Positions 16,801 through 23,740 are shown, counted from the first letter of the stretch. The stretch: DNA of 64,000 nucleotides from Hahella chejuensis KCTC 2396 (GCF_000012985.1 NC_007645.1:3928581-3992580); one strand, 5' to 3'. A program made the numbers and translations. Notes: generated from the letters alone by a model not told the origin.

Positions 16801-18052
16801 GCCTGAAGTAAATCACTGGGGAGTCCGCTTTTCCCAGGGTCTGTTTAACATGACATCTAAAAGCGATCTATTTAAAGAATATAGCGAGATTATTGATGAG
16901 GGAGGAGCTGTAACCAGGAATATTGCACATATTAACGACCACAAATATCTCCCCCTCTACGAAGCCAAAATGGTCCACCACTACGACCACCGCTGGGCTA
17001 CCTACGAAATAGACGGCAAGACAAGTCGCGACTGCACCCTCGCGGAAAAACAAAATCCCAACTACCACAGCCTGCCTCGCTATTGGGTAGCGGAAAATGA
17101 AGTCACACTCCGCACAACCCGAGCGCCAAAAGCCGTCCTGGATGCGATTAAAAAGCAAGACGCTGAAAAGCTGGATCACACTCTCAGACTATGGGCTGCG
17201 GGCTCATACATCGAAACCCATCCTGACGGACTAGACAGCGCGATTGTTAGAGGTCTTCTGCAAGACGCCCGATCCAGTGATGACAATGACTTGTATGACG
17301 ACACTTATGATCACCGCGCTATAAACACTGCCTGCTTGTTAGCGAAAGAGTCCATGTTGAGCAATGAAGAAGTTGAACAGCTCGTCGCCAATCTAAACCG
17401 CTCACAAGATCCGTTTTCATTCATCTGGCCGCTGCTGGAAGCACGCCGGCCAAAATACCTGCTGGGCTGGCGGGATATTACAAATGCTACTAATGAGCGC
17501 ACTGTGATTGCCGGAGTGATTCCGTTGAGTGCTGTGGGAAATAACATGCCTCTTGCTTTCGTTTCAGAGACTTATAGTGCGAAGCATATAGCGGCACTAA
17601 CAAGTAACTTATCATCATTACCTCTTGATTTCGTCGCTCGTCACAAAGTGGGCGGTACTCATTTAAATTTTTTCATATTTAAACAGCTTCCAGTTTTGTC
17701 CCCTGAACAATATGAAACCTCTGACCTGGAATATATTGTTCCCCGCGTATTGGAGCTCACGTATTCATCATACAACTTAAAGCCATTCGCTGAAGACATG
17801 GGCTACAACGGCCCTCCCTTCAAATTCGACCCAGAACGTCGCCACCTCCTCAAAAGCGAACTAGACGCCTACTACGCCAAACTCTACGGCCTCACCCGCG
17901 ATGAACTACGCTACATCCTCGACCCGGCAGACGTCATGGGCGAAGACTACCCCTCCGAAACATTCCGGGTACTGAAAAAGAATGAGATGAAAGCGTTTGG
18001 CGAATACCGCACTCGGCGGTTGGTGTTGGAGGCTTGGGATCGGTTGGGATAG
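13808..18052 (+). CDS. DrmMI-like N6-adenine DNA methyltransferase
   Basis: About 1414 aa. The start at ATG 13808 is favoured over ATG 13802 because AGGAGG ends at 13800. A helical N-terminal third precedes the catalytic domain: GTYYTPENLVQELI, SAM-binding motif I CDPACGSGHCLIAA (about 522), then motif IV as NAPW (about 777) where NPPW/Y is usual. The later part holds a target-recognition-like region and FIFKQLP, and it ends in the YGLTRDEL...ILDP...TFRVLKKNE tail shared by PglX, DrmMI and type IIG enzymes. No PD-(D/E)xK nuclease motif was seen. It would mark self DNA for the helicase-nuclease upstream. The middle (about 15.2-16.95 kb) is clearly AT-richer than both ends, suggesting exchange of the catalytic/recognition region. 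Confidence 0.88.
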   Translation: MALKRQIEQPFESTHVIGGLLSTELLTRLRETGRNALPGRSEAEYGIPKGLKFNEELGRYWRIAQSLWQNYRELAQRQDYADHESQKRLALEEWLIPLLQDVFCYRPEPTDPITIGERYFPITHFANKHTLPFVLCGADQDLDKSDAEFGQKDKKGDKKRSPTALAQEYLNAEEQCLWAIVANGLYLRLLRDNPAITRPAYIEVDFARIFDEEDYAEFTIVWLLLHQSRTRPLTSKNVSVLSVERCWLEKWREKGKEEGERAKESLRYGVEHAMESLGTGFLSHSKNQRLRDLFTNGQLDEKGFHNQIQRLAYRFLFLLVAEDRDIALLPQFYQQQDYRGARELYQKWYSVSHFRKQARLRSCRDSYGDAWRQLLVTFKGFAVGQPLLAQPALGGIFALDQCPDLDQCELENKYLYEALFNLCFFVQHDVLRPVNYRDMDTTEFGSVYESLLELMPQINVNGVWRFCLIKSKGDKKELGTYYTPENLVQELIKSALKPVIENRLKNIGGNPSDKILSITICDPACGSGHCLIAAAKCLAAELVRYDTQSRNSELQHRIAMRKVIQKCIYGVDINNMAIELCKIALWLESVEPGKPLSFLDSHIKHGNSLVGILTSSQIEKGIPDEAFQPLTRDDKSICPDLKNKNKKTGKNIAISLRTIGLLHHDLEELCEDTLEEVSSKESRYKKFENSESYLQEKLKEDLFTASFFIPKTFETKASVPTNEMLHLFSHGENLPPETLQLVQKTAKSYHFFHWPLAFPNIFGDKGRGGFDVVIGNAPWNVSQLSEDEYFAVDAPSITNLSGAKRKKAIQDLEVSNPDLWNRFQIDKHKIESHNQFYRFGGRNKLTAKGKINLYALFAELFATMINSTGRAAMISPTGIVTDDSTKLFFSWLTSQKILAGIYDFENRKKLFPAVDSRIKFCVLSIGHDIELAKLAFFLEKTEQTTDTNRVFTLSSQDFNLINPNTKTCPVFRSQMDCELTKKIYKSAPVLIKEETANEPEVNHWGVRFSQGLFNMTSKSDLFKEYSEIIDEGGAVTRNIAHINDHKYLPLYEAKMVHHYDHRWATYEIDGKTSRDCTLAEKQNPNYHSLPRYWVAENEVTLRTTRAPKAVLDAIKKQDAEKLDHTLRLWAAGSYIETHPDGLDSAIVRGLLQDARSSDDNDLYDDTYDHRAINTACLLAKESMLSNEEVEQLVANLNRSQDPFSFIWPLLEARRPKYLLGWRDITNATNERTVIAGVIPLSAVGNNMPLAFVSETYSAKHIAALTSNLSSLPLDFVARHKVGGTHLNFFIFKQLPVLSPEQYETSDLEYIVPRVLELTYSSYNLKPFAEDMGYNGPPFKFDPERRHLLKSELDAYYAKLYGLTRDELRYILDPADVMGEDYPSETFRVLKKNEMKAFGEYRTRRLVLEAWDRLG

Positions 18053-18103
18053 ACGCAGACCAAGAAAGCTGAATCGCTCGCATATTTTATAGGAGGAAAA
18101 GCA

Positions 18104-18320
18104 ATGTCCAGGGTTCCTACATACAAAACGCTCTTATGGATTTACAACAATAGCCCCGAAGAAGTCAGATCCCATTTCGACCACATACGACGAAGTGTAT
18201 AACGTGGCGAAATTCAGACCCTTTGGCGATATGCTCGGGTTCAGAGGCAGAGCCGATTCATTAGATATTAATACGACAAAATGGCTTATGCGCGGCCTGG
18301 GGTTTGGCGTCAGGGCCTAG
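18104..18320 (+). pseudogene. Small frameshifted gene (or 32-aa peptide gene) after the defence operon
   Basis: A strong ribosome site (AGGAGG, 18091) precedes ATG 18104. The frame encodes a 32-residue peptide ending in a stop at 18202. From about 18170 the next frame stays open to a stop at 18320 and reads DEVYNVAKFRPFGDMLGF then RGRADSLDINTTKWLM, which looks like protein. The simplest reading is one gene of about 70 codons with a frameshift near 18170-18190. It could also be a real short peptide. I recognise no family. Confidence 0.4.
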
Positions 18321-18396
18321 CTGAAAATACCTTCATAATAATAAACACTTGGGCGGCTACTCATAAGAAATCATCACTATTGAGAGGAGCCAGGCT

Positions 18397-18798
18397 ATGC
18401 CGATGCATAAGAAACATTGGTTAAAGTGCAGCCATTGTGGAGAAAATGTCACCAGGGACTCTTTCGCCATCGCACGTCATTTCAAAATGAGACATAACAT
18501 TAACCTGTCGGAAGGTGAAGCCTATCGGTTAGGCTCTTCTAAACCCGTTATCCTGATGGATCAAAATATAAAGCTTCGACCTGCGGAAAATGTTAGCCAT
18601 CATGATAAGCCGCGTAAAAAACGTCGTTCCCGAGGCCGTAGCATGGCGTCAAAGAAGCCAAAGCTCTCTAATCCCCCGAAAAACTATATCCAGAAAAGAA
18701 AACAGAAAATAGAAGCCACTCATAAGATATCTGGATATAACCGTAAGAAGGTTAAGTTGGTGCAAGGTGGCTCACCGGGCCTTGGTAAAAATGCTTAA
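18397..18798 (+). CDS. Basic C2H2 zinc-finger protein
   Basis: 133 aa. Near the N-terminus it has Cys-x2-Cys (CSHCG) followed after about 17 residues by His-x4-His (HFKMRH), a C2H2-like zinc finger. The remaining 90 residues are very rich in Lys and Arg (PRKKRRSRGRS and similar), so it is probably a nucleic-acid-binding protein. GAGAGGAG lies about 8 bases upstream of the ATG. It sits 345 bases after the methyltransferase gene, so whether it belongs to the defence system is open. No named family recognised. Confidence 0.65.
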   Translation: MPMHKKHWLKCSHCGENVTRDSFAIARHFKMRHNINLSEGEAYRLGSSKPVILMDQNIKLRPAENVSHHDKPRKKRRSRGRSMASKKPKLSNPPKNYIQKRKQKIEATHKISGYNRKKVKLVQGGSPGLGKNA

Positions 18799-19018
18799 TA
18801 TCAATATTAATGATTAGGCATATAAATCACAAAAACCTGTTGATTTAACCAGCATTCCAGTTAATGATAGAAGGGTATTTCCCATGTTAGAAACCGACCG
18901 TTTCCAAAGGAAAATATAACTAAATATCTTGATTTAAATATATGAATTGAAGCGCTACCCCTGAGTGCTCGCAACACCCAGAGGCAGCTAACCACAAAAG
19001 ACTTACCAGGAGTCAATC

Positions 19019-19279
19019 ATGGCTAAGCCGCATGATAAGCCAGAGCGTCGCTCGGCTAAAGTAAAATCTGCCCTTCCCCATCAGCGCCGTCTCAAGGTCC
19101 GCAAGGGTTATTACGATTATCACCTCTCCTCCAGCCGTTATGATTATGGCGGTTTCAAACCCGTTCCCTGGATGTTGATTAAGGGTTATTGGCTGGAGCA
19201 AGCCGGGTTTGGGGTGGACACGGAGGTTGAAGTCAGCGTCAGTGAGGGCAGGATTGTATTCACCGCAGGGGCGGGTTAG
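19019..19279 (+). CDS. SymE-like protein (type I toxin family)
   Basis: 86 aa. The C-terminal half reads VPWMLIKGYWLEQAGF then DTEVEVSVSEGRIVFT, the pattern of the SymE swapped-hairpin fold (I-G-WLE-AGF...V-V..G.IVLT). E. coli SymE is an SOS-induced toxin that affects nucleoid and RNA and is controlled by the antisense RNA SymR. Here the N-terminus is basic and lacks similarity. CAGGAG stands nine bases before the ATG. I see no obvious LexA site or antisense promoter by eye. SymE-like genes are frequent next to restriction/defence loci, as here. Confidence 0.72.
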   Translation: MAKPHDKPERRSAKVKSALPHQRRLKVRKGYYDYHLSSSRYDYGGFKPVPWMLIKGYWLEQAGFGVDTEVEVSVSEGRIVFTAGAG

Positions 19280-19385
19280 TGGTTTTGGATTAGCGCTCTG
19301 GGAAGCCCTTCGACAGGCTCAGGGCGAACGGTGGATGGAGTGGCGCGTTTGAGTCTTGGCTCGCGCGCCTTTTGCTTTTCAGGCT
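19272..19385 (+). repeat. Dispersed repeat, long form, copy 1
   Basis: About 110 bases shared with 23805-23920: TTAGCGCTCTGGGAAGCCC, the palindromic core CTTCGACAGGCTCAGGGC, GAACGG, then GAGTGGCGCG and CGCGCC followed by a T-rich end. It begins inside the last codons of the SymE-like gene. Short versions with only the core occur at 5428, 38813 and 39034. Confidence 0.75.
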
Positions 19386-19501
19386 CCAAGCTTGCTGCAG
19401 GTGTGTTAGCGATTTATTCGTGCTGAGGCTCAATTACTGTGACGTTTAAGCCCCAATCAGGAGAAGGTTCGACAAAGTATTTTGTTATTTGCACAAACAA
19501 C

Positions 19502-19535
19502 AACCTATAAGGCTATAAATATAACCTTATAGGTT
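19502..19535. repeat. AT-rich inverted repeat between convergent genes
   Basis: AACCTATAAGG (19502-19512) and CCTTATAGGTT (19525-19535) are perfect 11-bp arms around a 12-base spacer, with a few more pairs possible inside it. It lies between the SymE-like gene and a minus-strand small gene that converge here. It may act as a factor-independent transcription stop without a GC stem, a protein-binding site, or the footprint of a lost element. Confidence 0.7.
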
Positions 19536-19563
19536 ATTAATTTGTCGCATAGTGTGAGGGTAA

Positions 19564-19818
19564 CTAAGTTTTCTTCCTGCTCTTATCACTATTGTGAACC
19601 AAGGGAGGCTTCCTCTCCTCGGGACGATACTCTTCGATTTCGTCAGGAAACGCTTCAGCATCACTGGAATTTAAAGACTTTTCTCCGCCGAATATAACAC
19701 CGCTTTCATCGAAATCAGCAGGACCGTGCTTGAACATATCATCAACAACGGATTGAGTCTCTTGGCGCACCCATTCCTCGAATTCTTTCGTTCCAGGTTT
19801 CGGACGTTCATTACTCAT
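19564..19818 (-). CDS. Small acidic protein of the EYRPEE family, copy A
   Basis: 84 aa, acidic N-terminus and basic end. The segment DAEAFPDEIEEYRPEERKPPLV matches a segment of the product at 20650-20919 (DAELFP...EYRPEEKK..LV), so the two are paralogs although the rest of each sequence differs. AGGA lies about 8 bases before the ATG. The two genes flank a 286-base region with a palindrome. I do not recognise the family; size, charge and pairing in copy B suggest an antitoxin or adaptor, which is a guess. Confidence 0.6.
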   Translation of the reverse strand: MSNERPKPGTKEFEEWVRQETQSVVDDMFKHGPADFDESGVIFGGEKSLNSSDAEAFPDEIEEYRPEERKPPLVHNSDKSRKKT

Positions 19819-20019
19819 GACAATTTCCTATAGCAATAGTCTCCTCTCTCATTGTAAGAGAACCCAAACAGGCAATTAAGGTAATAGTTTCAGACGACTT
19901 CATTGATAGGTTTCATCCAAAAAGTCGAGCCAGAGCTTATCACCGGTCCACGTTAGTCTGCCTAATGATAGCCCTCGCGCCACCTCTAAACAGGCTCTTT
20001 GGATTAGATAAAACTCACG

Positions 20020-20050
20020 GTTTTTAACCATTACCAAAATGGTTAGAAAC
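20020..20050. promoter_or_regulatory. Palindrome in divergent intergenic region (operator candidate)
   Basis: GTTTTTAACCATT (20020-20032) and AATGGTTAGAAAC (20038-20050) are 13-bp arms with a single mismatch around a 5-base spacer. The site lies 55 bases upstream of the gene at 20105 and in the gap that separates it from the oppositely oriented gene ending at 19818. It could be the binding site of a dimeric regulator for both. Confidence 0.6.
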
Positions 20051-20104
20051 CCCTGGCCTGTATGAATAACCCCTTATCTCCCCCCCTAATATGGACTTTA
20101 AACA

Positions 20105-20653
20105 ATGTCGGTTTTTATAAGCCGCTCCCACATGTCGACGGAATCCAAGTATTCAAAAATACGTCGCGAAGTCGTTGAAATGGCAAATGAGTTACTCCCT
20201 ATCCACTATAAGCACTCGGTTTCATATGGTTTGATAGACATGAAGGCTCTTATGGAACACAGATCCTGGCATGGAGCACCAGGACGCAAGGTAAATTGGG
20301 ATTGGGAAAGAGGAGACTATGGCTACAATCACTACCTTTACCAAGAGCCAAAACGGTTTGAAATTGCTGTTTGGTGGCGCCAAATGAAACTATGTGGCTT
20401 GTCCTTGGGGCAACCAACATGGTCAGGAAGCCGCTTGCGGCTAGACTTCATTGAAGCAACGCCTCTCGACAACCCGATAAAAGGGCTTACCTTCTCATTT
20501 ATTGAGAGGGCGGCGGAGCTATACGCAATGCGCATTGACGCCAACGAAATCAGATTAATGAAGCCCATCAGCGCAGGCGTGATAGACTACTACGGAAAGA
20601 AAGGTTATGCCTACAATAGCCGTGAGAACTACTGCTACAAGGTGTTGAGATGA
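20105..20653 (+). CDS. Unrecognised protein, possibly GNAT-like
   Basis: 182 aa, unrecognised. It is rich in Tyr, Trp and basic residues. The C-terminal part (AAELYAMRIDANEIRLMKP then GVIDYYGKKGYAY) resembles the last strand-helix-strand of GNAT acetyltransferases, where a G-(Y/F) follows a Tyr-rich helix; there is no clear acetyl-CoA pyrophosphate loop. It overlaps the following EYRPEE-family gene by four bases (ATGA), so they form a coupled pair, a common layout of toxin-antitoxin modules. The second ATG (20132) is another possible start. Confidence 0.55.
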   Translation: MSVFISRSHMSTESKYSKIRREVVEMANELLPIHYKHSVSYGLIDMKALMEHRSWHGAPGRKVNWDWERGDYGYNHYLYQEPKRFEIAVWWRQMKLCGLSLGQPTWSGSRLRLDFIEATPLDNPIKGLTFSFIERAAELYAMRIDANEIRLMKPISAGVIDYYGKKGYAYNSRENYCYKVLR

Positions 20654-20919
20654 CCAAGCAGAAAAAGCCTGATCCCGATTCTGTAGATATCGAGGAGATC
20701 AAAAGGAAAATGCGAGTCCGGTTTAACGAACTCGTAGATGAGGAGCCCATGGAAAATGAGCCCCAAGTACTCTGCGGCTCCCCTGACCTGTTTTTCAAAA
20801 CCGACGCTGAGCTTTTCCCAAGTGATTTAAGCGAATATCGCCCAGAAGAAAAGAAGTTGCGACTTGTGAAAACAGACAAACGCAAAAAGGATACGGACGA
20901 CGATCAGATCGGAGAATAG
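20650..20919 (+). CDS. Small acidic protein of the EYRPEE family, copy B
   Basis: 89 aa, highly charged. It shares DAELFP followed by EYRPEEKK and a hydrophobic LV with copy A (19564-19818), and both end in a Lys-rich tail. It is translated by stop/start overlap from the 182-aa gene upstream. No known domain. It is plausibly the partner of that protein; copy A has no such partner beside it. Confidence 0.6.
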   Translation: MTKQKKPDPDSVDIEEIKRKMRVRFNELVDEEPMENEPQVLCGSPDLFFKTDAELFPSDLSEYRPEEKKLRLVKTDKRKKDTDDDQIGE

Positions 20920-20979
20920 GCGCATTCACCGCCAGTGAAAAGAGGGGTATCCTGGCGCTCTATTAAAGGTGGAAAATGC

Positions 20980-21360
20980 ATGATTAAACGTGAAGTATTG
21001 ATGCCAATTGAGCTTATAGAAGATATTGCTCGAATTGTGCACGAGGAAGGTTATGTTGCTTTACAAGACGCATTTCCCAGCATTGATACTAAGCCACCAA
21101 TATTTCTTAGCGACGTGGAGGCTGAGGCGCTAATTGATTTGGCGGTTATTGAAAAGAAGAAAGTCAGGCTTATGTTCCCGTACTATGATGATGAGCACCC
21201 GCTCTTCAATGAGGAGCATGAAAAAGGGTTCGATGACATACAAATGGGAATATATGAGAAAACCATATATTACGTCGAATCCGCTTTTAAAAAGCGGTCG
21301 ATTCGATCATCTGATTTGATAGACATTAAACTACGGAATAGACACATTCATCGCCAATGA
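20980..21360 (+). CDS. Hypothetical protein
   Basis: 126 aa starting at ATG 20980, which has GGTGG seven bases upstream; a longer reading from 20935 lacks a ribosome site. It is acidic in the middle (YYDDEHPLFNEEHEKG) with a basic C-terminus. No recognised domain, signal peptide or membrane segment. It follows the copy B gene by 60 bases in the same direction and may belong to the same transcript. Confidence 0.5.
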   Translation: MIKREVLMPIELIEDIARIVHEEGYVALQDAFPSIDTKPPIFLSDVEAEALIDLAVIEKKKVRLMFPYYDDEHPLFNEEHEKGFDDIQMGIYEKTIYYVESAFKKRSIRSSDLIDIKLRNRHIHRQ

Positions 21361-21670
21361 ATATAAAGGCGCTTATGCGCCTTCACCTTTTCATAACCTC
21401 ACTTACAAAGCCGTACCAGACCATGATAGATCGCAAAAAGCACCAACATTCGGCTCTCCCTACTACTTAAATTTCTATATTTTCAATTGCAGCCCCATCG
21501 CCAGAAGTTCCAGACACGCATAGCATCTTTTCAACCACCGCTACATGCGCCCTTTAAAAGTATTCCCTTCCAGAGAAGGATTAAAGTATGCCTTTTACCC
21601 CACTCGGGATCGAGGCCGTGGTTATATCTGCATAACCTACTCCGGTTTGATTACAGGGGGACACTTCCCG
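21361..21670. other. Gap between convergent genes with a hairpin
   Basis: At 21366-21383 AAGGCGC-TTAT-GCGCCTT forms a 7-bp perfect stem with a 4-base loop, just after the stop of the preceding gene. It could end transcription although no long T run follows. The remaining 290 bases show no supported gene. Confidence 0.5.
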
Positions 21671-22726
21671 CTATTTTTCACCGTTCAACGCCCGTTCAAA
21701 CGCTCTCGAAACCAAATGAACCAGCTCATCATGAATCGCATGCCGTGAGCGCCCGCCACCGTCGGAGCATATGGGTTCTCCAATCTGTTCTTCTTCGGCG
21801 ATGTCCGCCGCATGAGGTTTGCATTCGCCAAACAGGCTGTAGTGACTGGCGTCGCTGATCAGTGTGTAGGTGGCGTCAGGGATGGCCTTGGCTATGTCAG
21901 AAGCCAGTGCTGTTTGCGGGATCTTTCCAGATGGTCCCAGATTTATCAGCGCAACGGGAATTGTAATGTCCTTGAAAGAGTCGTCGGCAATAACGTCTAC
22001 AGGCACTGGATCGATAGCCATCGCAAAGCGAATGCGTTGATCACGATAGTCACGGCCTGCTGGTTGAAGGTCCCATTTATGGAGATCCACGCCGCTTTGC
22101 CTTACCCACTCACACAGAGACGCATTACGCTGGTCGGTATCACAGTATGCCGCGAGGAGTTCAGGGTCGAGGCGGGCTCCAGCCATCAGCAATGCCGCGC
22201 CGCCGCCCATGGAGAGCCCGAGAACGCCTACCCTGTCGAAGCGTGAATATTCGCGGAAAAACGCATCCGTCTGCATTGCATTAAGGGCGTCAGTTAGATC
22301 AACGGGCCGTAGCCAGAGTTTCATCGTTTCAGCGGCGGATCTATTCGGCCCAGTGTTGCCGGGATGAGTCGGCGCGATGACGATAAATCCCCGCTGCGCC
22401 AAAGGCGTGGCTATCCAGCTCATAGCTTGGGCGCTTCCGCCCAGCCCTGCGCCGTGGGAAAGCAGGATAAGCGGAAATTTTCCGGTAACCATAGGTGCGT
22501 TAAGCGCGGCGGGAACGCCAGAGAAAAAAATACTGTCGCCCCGTAACACCGGCTCACCGCCCTCGGTCGCCGGATACCATACCGTCACATCAAGATCGCC
22601 GGCTCGCTGCTCCGACGCCACATTGAGATGCCGCACGCCCACATGATCCGCCGCCATCACGGTACAACCCGACGCTATACCCAACATCAGGATCGACCAG
22701 TTAAGAAACCTGCTAAATACCGCCAT
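21671..22726 (-). CDS. Exported alpha/beta hydrolase (dienelactone hydrolase/PAF-acetylhydrolase type)
   Basis: About 351 aa. The start at 22726 has GGAGAGG directly upstream; the ATG four codons earlier would contain that site. An N-terminal hydrophobic segment (WSILMLGIASGC) looks like a signal peptide, possibly a lipoprotein one with Cys after ASG. The oxyanion/strand segment is LILLSHGAG, the nucleophile elbow GLSMGG, and the catalytic His is probably in DASHYS. It is similar to periplasmic hydrolases that act on small esters; substrate unknown. Not obviously linked to its neighbours. Confidence 0.8.
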   Translation of the reverse strand: MAVFSRFLNWSILMLGIASGCTVMAADHVGVRHLNVASEQRAGDLDVTVWYPATEGGEPVLRGDSIFFSGVPAALNAPMVTGKFPLILLSHGAGLGGSAQAMSWIATPLAQRGFIVIAPTHPGNTGPNRSAAETMKLWLRPVDLTDALNAMQTDAFFREYSRFDRVGVLGLSMGGGAALLMAGARLDPELLAAYCDTDQRNASLCEWVRQSGVDLHKWDLQPAGRDYRDQRIRFAMAIDPVPVDVIADDSFKDITIPVALINLGPSGKIPQTALASDIAKAIPDATYTLISDASHYSLFGECKPHAADIAEEEQIGEPICSDGGGRSRHAIHDELVHLVSRAFERALNGEK

Positions 22727-23045
22727 TAGCCTCTCCATATTCGTGCTGTTTAGAGGGTTGCTGACGACAACCCCGAAGGCAGCTATTAAAACGGAAAAGC
22801 CCGTACGGTAAGACCTTGATCGTGATTTAGGACGTGCTGCCGAAGTAGTTTCTCAGAAAGAATGTACTCTAAAGATATATGCAAACCACTCCCAGATGTA
22901 TGCCTCCTCGCATCAGCCATCTTTTACGCCACCGCAATTAAATGCATATAAAACAGATTGTTAGCTATCAAATAGCCGACGTAAAAGTATGCCGCATGGC
23001 CATTGACACCCTTTTCAACGGGAACCTAAACTCCCCAACCTTTTA
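22727..23045. other. Gap without recognisable gene
   Basis: About 320 bases between divergent genes, moderately AT-rich, presumably holding the promoters of the hydrolase (minus) and the Imm11-like gene (plus). No clear motif or repeat was seen. Confidence 0.4.
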
Positions 23046-23633
23046 ATGAGTTGGTTCATGAACACTTTTTTCATTGACGACGACGGATATAAGTTTCAAC
23101 AGATTCTGCTGACGCAATTTGATTTAAAGCAGCACGCGCCAACGGACATACCCCGCCACGAGCTTTACCTCTTCTCAGATTCGAACCTGCAAATGTCTGG
23201 CTGGTGGAAGCCGTTAGAAACCGCCTTTGAGTCAGTTGAAGACTATCCAGATGGAGAAATACCTGATTTATCCAAATGGGTTGGCGCTTCAATGATTCTG
23301 TCTCCAAGAGCATTTGAGGCTTTAGGAGAGAAGCTTGAAAGATGTGGTGAACTCCTTCCGTTGAAAATCGATGGCTCAACTTATTATTTATTTAACTGTT
23401 TAACCGAAGGACGAATCGACGAGATTAACAGCAAACCCCATAAGTTAGGAGAGGAACCCTCGGAACCTTTCACAGTTGCCTTCAACTCAGAGGATGTGAG
23501 AGACAAATTGGTGTTCAAAACCAAGTATGACAACTGCTCAAGTCTCTATTGCACTGAAGAGCTTAAGCAGTTGGTTGAAAACCATGAGTTGACAGGCGTG
23601 AGCTTCGTCAGCACGCGAGAGACTCAAGGCTAG
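23046..23633 (+). CDS. Imm11-like (DUF1629) immunity protein
   Basis: 195 aa. The pattern fits the Imm11/DUF1629 family: a middle MILSPRAFEALGEKLERCGELLPL, then STYYLFNCL, and a C-terminal block LVFKTKYDNCSSLYCTEEL followed by LTGVSF. Proteins of this family usually neutralise a nuclease-like C-terminal domain of a polymorphic toxin encoded next door. No such toxin gene is visible here, so it is an orphan immunity gene, perhaps kept against toxins of competitors. The start is uncertain: ATGs at 23046 and 23058 both lack a strong ribosome site. Confidence 0.72.
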   Translation: MSWFMNTFFIDDDGYKFQQILLTQFDLKQHAPTDIPRHELYLFSDSNLQMSGWWKPLETAFESVEDYPDGEIPDLSKWVGASMILSPRAFEALGEKLERCGELLPLKIDGSTYYLFNCLTEGRIDEINSKPHKLGEEPSEPFTVAFNSEDVRDKLVFKTKYDNCSSLYCTEELKQLVENHELTGVSFVSTRETQG

Positions 23634-23656
23634 TTAAGGCACGAAAGGCCCAGAGG

Positions 23657-23740
23657 CTTCCACTTGCCAGTTTTCCGGTAAGGTGCGGGTGGCGACGAAC
23701 ATGTGAATGTCGCCGCTTCAGCATCCAGCAGGCCGAGGAA
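23657..23740 (-). pseudogene. Scrambled copy of the NRPS 3' end
   Basis: Bases 23657-23715 are identical to 25554-25612 inside the thioesterase part of the NRPS gene, and 23721-23740 are identical to 25823-25842. Just upstream, AAAGGCCCAGAGGCTTCCAC resembles the region after the NRPS stop (about 25369-25386). So three pieces that are far apart in the real gene are joined here. The first join falls at CTTCCAC, which occurs at both source positions (25380 and 25554), pointing to deletion at a short direct repeat. Non-coding relic. Confidence 0.8.

Noticed and set aside
5659-18052. Calling the island a standard class 1 DISARM or a type I BREX
   Set aside because: DrmA, DrmB and DrmC are not present as separate genes, and there is no PglZ, BrxC or BrxL-like protein.
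21487-22646. Plus-strand frames at 21487-21858, 21812-22246 and 22377-22646
   Set aside because: Mostly antisense of the alpha/beta hydrolase gene, without family features.
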